A stretch of 64,000 nucleotides of DNA from Acanthosoma haemorrhoidale. Taxonomy: Eukaryota; Arthropoda; Insecta; Hemiptera; Acanthosomatidae. Positions 58,403 to 64,000 of the stretch are shown piece by piece. The position numbers and the translations under genes were made by a program. Location: positions 71,837,104 through 71,901,103 of the forward strand of contig OV884014.1 of assembly GCA_930367205.1 (NCBI GenBank). The letters are read 5' to 3'. Every line of letters starts with the position of its first letter. Within the stretch, counting starts at the first letter, position 1. The notes beneath the pieces were generated by a model. The model ran no database searches and had not been told where the DNA came from. It saw only the letters and a program-made list of their open reading frames with translations.

Positions 58403-59314
58403 TTTTTTTTTTTTCCTAAGCTCTCTAGTTAGAATTTTAGGATGAGGGAGAAATATAAAATATTTAGGGTGATCGGATCCTCGTACTAGGAGGACCTGCT
58501 TGAAGGTGGTGTCAGAGGAGTGAGGAGCGTGGGAATCCTCGGTGGAGGTTGATTGTTACGGTGCAGTGGTGAGAGTCCACTGGTGGCTGTGCCTAGAGTC
58601 TTCTCTAGGCATGTAGTGCAGTCGTAGTTAGTCTGATATCAGTCAGGGTGCCCCTTAGAGGCTTGCTGTTGGTGGGCCAAGCGCCGTGATGTCAACCATT
58701 TCTTCTGCTTTACTCGATCTTGTGAGTTGCCATCGTGCCGGTAGCGGTGGTGGTGTCATGTCTCGGAAGAGAGGCTTTAGACTGTGCTTCATCGAGTCGA
58801 AGAACTTGATGTGACGACGTCTGATGGCTTCGGTGATGGTGGGGAGCTCGAACTTTTCGTGCATGTCGGAAACCTTCATTTCACAAAAAGGGGTATGCCA
58901 CAGTGCCGTTCGCAGGATGTTGTTCTGGAAGCTCTGAAGGCGAGTTATGGTGCTGGCATGTAGGAATCTAAAGAGTGATGTCCCAAACAGAAGAGCTGGC
59001 CTCAGGACGCTCTTGTATATGAGGAGTTTCAGTCGAAGGGATATGGCCTGGCTGGTGATGAGATGCTGGAGAGAGTAGTAAGTTCTGCGGACTCGTTTTA
59101 ATTTCTTTTGCAAGTGTGTGCCGAACGTCATGTGCCTGCCTAGGTCGATGCCCAGGTAACAGATGCTGTTGGCTAATTTACATTGAATCCCGTCTATGGT
59201 AAAGCTGGGTGGACGCTTCTTTTTCCCATGCTGGAAAGAGAAGATGATCCCCTGAGTCTTGGCTGGGTTCACTAGAATGTGGACAGCTCGCAGCCTGTCG
59301 GCGATTAACTTATA
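58403..59314 (-). mobile_element. Family D copy, 5'-truncated
   Basis: This has an intact-frame ORF2 C-terminus (58655-59314) followed by a 3' UTR ending in GAGAGCTTAGG and an A tail (T run 58403-58414 on plus). The 3' end resembles family C (GAGAGCTAAG plus A tail), and the protein is related too, so C and D are sister families. TACGCATAT (58394-58402) and TACGAATAT (59313-59321) may be a 9-bp target duplication with one change. Confidence 0.8.
58655..59314 (-). pseudogene. Family D ORF2 C-terminal fragment, frame intact
   Basis: From 59314 leftward one frame is open to the stop at 58655. It reads LIADRLRAVHILVNPAKTQG, the region just after the catalytic box where NPxKTQ is typical of Jockey-like polymerases. 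Next come CYLGIDLGRHMTFGTH, LLIYKSVLRPALLFGTSLF, FQNNILRTALWHTPF, RRRHIKFFDSM and PPPLPARWQL. About 219 codons are present. The catalytic box, fingers and endonuclease are absent through truncation. The open frame indicates a young copy. Codon usage is GC-richer than the surrounding DNA. Confidence 0.86.
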
Positions 59315-59675
59315 CGAATATGAATTATAACAGTATCATAATGCATATTAGGACTCATGAGTTATTTGGGAGGAGGACAGTAGGAAAGTATGGCCGAAAA
59401 ATACAGTGGATTGAGGCAAGCTGTGAAGGAGGATTAGTACTTGACATTGGTGGATCGGCCTAATGTCGCTCGGAATAAATTAATGATCCTTCTGCGGTTT
59501 TATTATGAATTTATGTGGTTTTTCCAATTGATTCATTTGGAGATATTATCAACCGGTGGAATGTCATTTATGGGTATGAAAACATGGAAATTTGGTTTAA
59601 CTCTGGTAATCAATGAGCATTAATTTAAGTTTTCAAGAAACTTCTTGTTTACTTTTCTTCATATTTATTTTTTCT
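59315..59675. other. Short AT-rich spacer between families D and A
   Basis: No gene; a 60-codon plus-strand frame (59441-59623) lacks motifs. Confidence 0.35.
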
Positions 59676-59685
59676 TATTTATATA

Positions 59686-60303
59686 CTAACACACCTGTAC
59701 TATACAAGGGTACAGGTTGAAAAACCGTTCCCCAAACGAGACATCGTCCAGTGCCATAATTGTCAGACATATGGGCACACGAAATCTTACTGCCACCACC
59801 CTCCCAGATGTGTAAAGTGTAGTGGACAGCACAGAAGCGATTTGTGCAAAAAGCCCCTACAATCTCCTGCGGTATGCGTACTTTGCAAGCAAGGCCATCC
59901 GGCCAACTACAAGGGCTGCGAGGCTTACAGAACGCTGAAGTCGAGGACCGAAAAACGCCGTAAGCCAGAAGTGGAAAAACTTGCAGCAAGAAGCGGCCCA
60001 GCCAGAAACTTGAGGCCTACTGTCTCTTTCGCCGATGCCGTTCGCAACAGAGAGCAGTCACAGGCACCACCCACCCCCTGTACACAAGATCACCTTTCCC
60101 AGCATTCCGTTCATCCCGTCAACCCACAAACTCTATCCCATCCTCAGCCACACATCTCGTACATTCCTCCACCTTCAAGTTCTTCGGATCTCACTAGCCT
60201 TTTAACCTCATTTCTTACAGAGTTCAGAACCCTAATTACTCCTCTCATTTCCCTACTTACAAATCTGGTCTCCTACCTTATCCCCGTTAAACAAAATCCA
60301 TAA
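59686..60303 (+). CDS. Family A ORF1 (gag-like nucleic-acid-binding protein), C-terminal part
   Basis: 205 codons in one open frame entering from the truncation point: LTHLYYTRVQVEKP, then three zinc knuckles. Counting from 59686, they are C23-C26-H31-C36, C42-C45-H49-C54 and C64-C67-H71-C78. A basic stretch (KSRTEKRRKPEVEK), a P/S/H-rich linker and a leucine-rich end (LTSLLTSFLTEF) follow. In Jockey-like elements ORF1 packages the RNA and brings it to the nucleus; knuckles bind nucleic acid. The normal N-terminus is missing. No methionine codon exists in this frame. The stop TAA (60301-60303) directly abuts ORF2 in the same frame. Confidence 0.88.
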   Translation, partial: LTHLYYTRVQVEKPFPKRDIVQCHNCQTYGHTKSYCHHPPRCVKCSGQHRSDLCKKPLQSPAVCVLCKQGHPANYKGCEAYRTLKSRTEKRRKPEVEKLAARSGPARNLRPTVSFADAVRNREQSQAPPTPCTQDHLSQHSVHPVNPQTLSHPQPHISYIPPPSSSSDLTSLLTSFLTEFRTLITPLISLLTNLVSYLIPVKQNP

Positions 60304-62994
60304 GTGGATCCTTCCGACTCCTTATCCATTCTCCTTTGGAATGCGAATGGTGTTCGCACCCACACTAACGAACTGACAGCACTACTCCACGACAAGAACA
60401 TCGACGTAGCTCTCATTACTGAAACAAGACTTACTAGCAAACGATCATTTACGATTCGACAGTACCATACTTACCGAACTGATCACCCAGATGGAAGAGC
60501 TCATGCAGGTACCGCTGTCATTGTTCATAATTCCATTTCTCATCACATAGTTCCTTTGGTAGCACATGATTTCCTTCAGCCCACTGCAGTGTCAATCAGC
60601 ACCTTCCCTTTCCCCCTTACTCTAGCATCAGTGTACTGCCCTCCCAATAAATCCATTTCCGATTCCCAATTCATCTCCTTTCTAGACTCCATAGGACATT
60701 GTTTCCTTGTGGGTGGGGACTTTAATGCAAAGCACCAACACTGGGGGTCAAGATCCACGAATACACGCGGACGTGCTTTGCTGTCTGCACTCACACGGAA
60801 ACATTGCTCCACGATCTCACCTGACACAGCCACCTATTGGCCATCAGATCCCAACCGAAATCCAGATCTCCTAGACTTCTTCTTCTACAATAGTTTAGGA
60901 ACACTAAACTATTCACTCAAGCGCCTCGATGACCTCTCCTCCGATCATAGCCCTTTATTATTAACCATTTCCCTAAAACCAATTCACAAACTATCTCCTC
61001 CTTCATTTATTAGGGGCCCAGTCGATTGGGACCACTTCCGTCAGCTTCTTACAGAGTCCGTAAACCTCAAATTATCCCTGAAAACATCCCAAGACCTAGA
61101 CGATGCAGTGCATTCTTTCACTACTCTGGTCCAGAGGTCGGCTTGGGAGGCATCGTCACCCCATCGTCACCCAAAAATTCATAATCATAATAGTTTACCT
61201 CAGCATCTCAAAGATCTAATCCTATCCAAACGCCGCTCCAGAACAGTGTGGCAAAGATCCCGGCATCCTGCCGATCGCCGCTCGTACAATCAGTACTGCC
61301 GATTGGTAAAGCGGCGATTGGCATCCTTCCGTTCCGATTCTTTCAATTCCTACCTCTCCTCTCTGTCTACCAGGGATAACTCCTTGTGGAATGTAACCAA
61401 AAAAATCCTAAAGTATCAACCTGTTTCACATCCGCTCCGTCGTGATGATGGGTCCTGGGCGGCTTCGGATGGGGATAGGTCGGAGGAATTTGCTCTGCAT
61501 CTTACCCATACTTTCACACCTAACCTTTCTCATCAAAGCCATACTCACAGCACAACTGTGGAAGATTTCCTCACTTCACCTATTCCTCTCTCTCTTCCAC
61601 CAAAAGCCGTTAATCCCTCTGAGGTCAAATACCTTTTGAAAAACTTACCTTACCGAAAATCCCCTGGATATGATCTCCTTACTCCTCAAATTCTCAAACA
61701 ACTTCCTCCTAAAGCCATAATCTTCCTAACCTATATATATAATTGCATTATCCGAACTACGCACTTCCCACTCCTCTGGAAACATTCCATTATTGTCCTA
61801 TTCGCCAAACCCGGTAAACCACCCAATGACGCCTCATCTTACCGTCCAATAAGCCTACTCCCTATCCTCTCAAAAATATTTGAGAAACTTCTACTAAAAC
61901 GTCTACTTCCAATTATTGAATCCAAAAACCTTTTTCCTACACACCAATTTGGTTTCCGCCAACGGCATTCCACTGCTCAACAAGGCCTTCGCGTTGTTGA
62001 TCACATCTCCTCAGCCCTTGAAACCAAACAGTATTGCACTGCTGCCTTTCTTGATATAGCTCAAGCTTTTGACAGGGTTTGGCACGCAGGTTTACTCTAC
62101 AAGCTCAAAAGATATTTACCACAGACCCTTTTCCTAATCCTACAGTCCTACCTTTCAAACCGCTTCTTCCAAGTCCGCTGTGGTTTAGAATATTCAAACT
62201 ACTATCCTATAAATGCAGGAGTTCCACAGGGCAGTGTCCTGGGCCCCATCCTCTACAACCTATACACCGCTGATGTCCCCTCTACTCCCAATACCTTCTT
62301 GGCCACATTTGCAGATGACACTACAGTCTTGTCATCCAACCCAGATCCCGAAATAGCATCCCATAACCTTCAAAAACACCTTGACGAGATCGATTATTGG
62401 TGCAACCAATGGCGGATCAAAGTTAATGAAGCAAAATGTTACCACATTACCTTCACCCTTTGTCGCAAGTCTTGTCCACTAGTTTATTTTAATTCTATTC
62501 CTCTCCCTGTATCCGAGACAGTACGGTATTTAGGCTTCCATCTCGATAAACGACTGACCTGGAACCCACATACGAGACTAAAAAGACAAGAACTAAACAG
62601 ACGCTTTGGACAACTATACAGACTACTTCAAAGGACATCCCATCTCTCAATAGAAAATAAACTACTAATCTACAAAGTTATACTTAAACCAATCTGGACA
62701 TACGGAATAGAGCTATGGGGGACAGCAAAAAAGTCGAACATCAAGCGTATCCAATCCTTTCAATCAAAAGTCCTGAGAACAATAGTAAATGCCCCTTATT
62801 ATGTCAGCAACAAAACCCTTCATAACGACCTTAATATACCCTACATTCTAGAACTCATCCCTTCCAAGTTTACGAAATTCCACAGTAGCCTTTCCAACCA
62901 CCCTAATCCTGTAGCACAGTCACTGCACTGCGTCACTCATCCCTATAATCCTCCTCGGAGACTGAAACGGCAGTGGCCTCGTGACCTGCTATAA
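60304..62994 (+). CDS. Family A ORF2: endonuclease-reverse transcriptase
   Basis: 896 codons without interruption. Residues 8-225 form an apurinic-like endonuclease: WNANG (12-16), the metal-binding glutamate in LITETRL (E40), GGDFNA (D139, N141) and SSDHSP (D214, H215). The reverse transcriptase runs from about 445 to 720: SSYRPISLLPILSKIFEKLL (511-530), FGFRQRHST, LDIAQAFDRVWH (D584), GVPQGSVLGP and the catalytic FADD (669-672). The C-terminal part ends RLKRQWPRDLL and shows no clear zinc motif. All catalytic residues are present. It nicks target DNA and copies its own RNA there. The first codon is GTG directly after the ORF1 TAA, in the same frame, and no ATG occurs in the frame. How it starts is open: readthrough, reinitiation or a lost ATG. 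Confidence 0.93.
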   Translation: MDPSDSLSILLWNANGVRTHTNELTALLHDKNIDVALITETRLTSKRSFTIRQYHTYRTDHPDGRAHAGTAVIVHNSISHHIVPLVAHDFLQPTAVSISTFPFPLTLASVYCPPNKSISDSQFISFLDSIGHCFLVGGDFNAKHQHWGSRSTNTRGRALLSALTRKHCSTISPDTATYWPSDPNRNPDLLDFFFYNSLGTLNYSLKRLDDLSSDHSPLLLTISLKPIHKLSPPSFIRGPVDWDHFRQLLTESVNLKLSLKTSQDLDDAVHSFTTLVQRSAWEASSPHRHPKIHNHNSLPQHLKDLILSKRRSRTVWQRSRHPADRRSYNQYCRLVKRRLASFRSDSFNSYLSSLSTRDNSLWNVTKKILKYQPVSHPLRRDDGSWAASDGDRSEEFALHLTHTFTPNLSHQSHTHSTTVEDFLTSPIPLSLPPKAVNPSEVKYLLKNLPYRKSPGYDLLTPQILKQLPPKAIIFLTYIYNCIIRTTHFPLLWKHSIIVLFAKPGKPPNDASSYRPISLLPILSKIFEKLLLKRLLPIIESKNLFPTHQFGFRQRHSTAQQGLRVVDHISSALETKQYCTAAFLDIAQAFDRVWHAGLLYKLKRYLPQTLFLILQSYLSNRFFQVRCGLEYSNYYPINAGVPQGSVLGPILYNLYTADVPSTPNTFLATFADDTTVLSSNPDPEIASHNLQKHLDEIDYWCNQWRIKVNEAKCYHITFTLCRKSCPLVYFNSIPLPVSETVRYLGFHLDKRLTWNPHTRLKRQELNRRFGQLYRLLQRTSHLSIENKLLIYKVILKPIWTYGIELWGTAKKSNIKRIQSFQSKVLRTIVNAPYYVSNKTLHNDLNIPYILELIPSKFTKFHSSLSNHPNPVAQSLHCVTHPYNPPRRLKRQWPRDLL

Positions 62995-63173
62995 TCAAGT
63001 GACAGTGGGAGTCCTGGCAATGGCCAGTTTCTCCAATCATGTCCTGAATGAATGAGCGAGTGAATGATGAAATGTAAATATGGTATGAATGATCGTATAT
63101 CTTAATTACTTATTGCCTAGCAAGGCAGATTGTAATTTTAGCACAATAAAGGAATTATATATATATTTATATA

Positions 63174-63366
63174 GTTTTAATTCTGGAAGAATGCGAATCT
63201 TTTATATTACTAGCAAACTTAAGGCAGCGAAATTACTTGTTTAGATGCTTATATCTATAATCCCTGAAGTTTCCTTCGCCTGGGATCAGAGTTTCGTTAG
63301 AGATCTGTCATAGATCTCGTGGACAGTCCGGTTTGCGGATCCATGTTTTTCAAGTATGGTGGGGAT
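63174..63366. other. Unassigned spacer
   Basis: No feature was recognised between the family A target site and the minisatellite. Confidence 0.35.
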
Positions 63367-63475
63367 ATTTGAGTGTAGTATTATAACACTATTTGAGTGT
63401 AGTATTATAATACTATTTGAGTGTAGTATTATAATACTATTTGAGTGTAGTATTATAATACTATTTGAGTGTAAT
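63367..63475. repeat. 24-bp minisatellite, 4.5 units
   Basis: Units of ATTTGAGTGT plus AGTATTATAATACT start at 63367, 63391, 63415 and 63439, with a partial unit at 63463. The last 14 bases of the unit are a perfect palindrome. The first unit differs by one base (AACACT). Because 24 is divisible by three, frames on both strands stay open as 8-residue repeats; these are not considered genes. Confidence 0.92.
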
Positions 63476-63719
63476 ATGGGACTTATTGCATTGGTATCTG
63501 CATACATTTCTTTAAATCTACTTTCAAAATACAACATATCTCGTATAGTTGTAAATTCTATTTAAGGAATTTTAAAATACCCACAAGCCTTAATTTACTA
63601 TATACAAGGACATTACGCTATTTTCTTACAATGTTATTTGCTTGGCATTCTTCTAATAAAACGATCCACAAAATGACTTGATGAGCAACATGCGAAACCA
63701 AACGTATATTCTTTTTATA
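63476..63719. other. AT-rich non-coding stretch
   Basis: Nothing recognised. Confidence 0.35.
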
Positions 63720-63800
63720 TTGAAACTTCTTTATTGTGATAAAATTACAATCTGCCTCATTGTACAATAAGTATTTGTGTTAATTTTCTCATTTACACCA
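63720..63800 (-). mobile_element. Family A distal 3' UTR fragment
   Basis: On the plus strand TTTATTGTGATAAAATTACAATCTGCC-type sequence (63728-63757) and AATAAGTATTTGTGTTAATT, then TCTCATTTACACCATTATT, align with the last 75 bp of the A-family 3' UTR in reverse orientation. Similarity ends where the ATTCATACCATATTT box begins to decay. An old, very short copy. Confidence 0.6.
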
Positions 63801-64000
63801 TTATTTCTATTGACGTTTAATATTCTATCTACGTGATAAGACATTCTAAACCCAGGCAACTTGCCAAGCATTAAGATGAATACATATATACTAGTAGTGT
63901 CTGATGATGGAAATACAGTCAAATTTTCTTCTCATATGTTCATTTATTCTCCTATTTATGTGAGGACAAACCGTGAATGACTGGGAAAGAGAGCTGAGAT
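63801..64000. other. Unassigned end of window
   Basis: No feature was recognised. Confidence 0.35.

Larger units (their letters stand above)
59686..63163 (+). mobile_element. Family A Jockey-like retrotransposon, large 5'-truncated copy
   Basis: This is the reference copy of family A, about 3.5 kb. It contains the end of ORF1 (59686-60303), complete ORF2 (60304-62994) and a short-type 3' UTR. The 3' UTR has CAATGGCCAGTTTCTCCAAT, TGTAAATATGGTATGAATGA and GCAGATTGTAATTTTAGCAC, then AATAAAG and a TATA-rich end. TATTTATATA at 59676-59685 and 63164-63173 fits a 10-bp target duplication, but both sites are AT-rich, so this is weaker than in other copies. The 5' UTR and most of ORF1 are missing, so the copy lacks its promoter and is unlikely to move by itself. 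Confidence 0.92.

Noticed and set aside
60576..60833. 85-codon minus-strand frame
   Set aside because: It is antisense to the endonuclease domain of family A ORF2.
63286..63565. Proteins with 8-residue repeats on both strands
   Set aside because: They result from a 24-bp minisatellite, whose length is divisible by three.
1..64000. CRISPR arrays, bacterial operons or phage-type defence genes
   Set aside because: There are no spaced identical repeats and no ribosome-binding-site-led gene strings; composition and elements are those of an arthropod nuclear genome.

Overview
The window looks like intergenic or deep-intronic DNA from an arthropod nuclear genome, most likely an insect. This is inferred from the strong A+T richness, the absence of operons, and a repeat complement of Jockey-like and R1-like non-LTR retrotransposons, tRNA-derived SINE-like heads and a mariner-type MITE. 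No convincing host protein-coding exon was found in 64 kb. Every recognisable coding stretch is retroelement-derived. Species was not determined.

Four non-LTR families recur; the names A-D are mine. Family A (Jockey-like) has one large 5'-truncated copy at 59686-63163, with the end of the zinc-knuckle ORF1 and a complete endonuclease-reverse transcriptase ORF2. Broken copies lie at 30731-31609 and 38405-39710. Copies that are only or mostly 3' UTR lie near 12.1, 14.4, 23.9 (a fold-back pair), 26.9, 43.2 and 63.7 kb. Family B lies at 2091-3078, 43070-44350, 49110-49816, 54215-54835 and 58220-58390. Family C lies at 56562-57353 and as a poly(T)-joined dimer at 51958-52356. Family D, related to C, lies at 58403-59314. 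Single remnants of an R1-like ORF2 (5.2-6.0 kb), another reverse transcriptase (8.8-9.4 kb) and a zinc-motif ORF2 C-terminus (42.8 kb) add older layers. Several insertions keep target-site duplications of 8-14 bp, and one A copy is nested in a B copy.

Other repeats: two inverted-repeat structures of about 660-670 bp (17.8 and 22.0 kb), a 268-bp element with about 42-bp terminal inverted repeats (53.9 kb), a 298-bp dispersed unit present twice (30.0 and 33.6 kb), a 148-bp near-perfect tandem duplication (57.5 kb), a 24-bp minisatellite (63.4 kb), a diverged direct-repeat pair (28.5 and 28.9 kb) and a scattered set of hairpin motifs that look like retroelement 3' ends.

The most unusual observations are three. 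(1) The large A element has no in-frame ATG in ORF1 (as preserved) or anywhere in its 896-codon ORF2, and the two ORFs are in the same frame, separated by one TAA followed directly by GTG. (2) A 30-nt antisense copy of the 5' end of U2 snRNA lies directly beside the 5' junction of a truncated A copy. (3) A fold-back pair of A-family 3' ends has A/T tails pointing outward. The remaining sequence (about two thirds) is AT-rich and unassigned.
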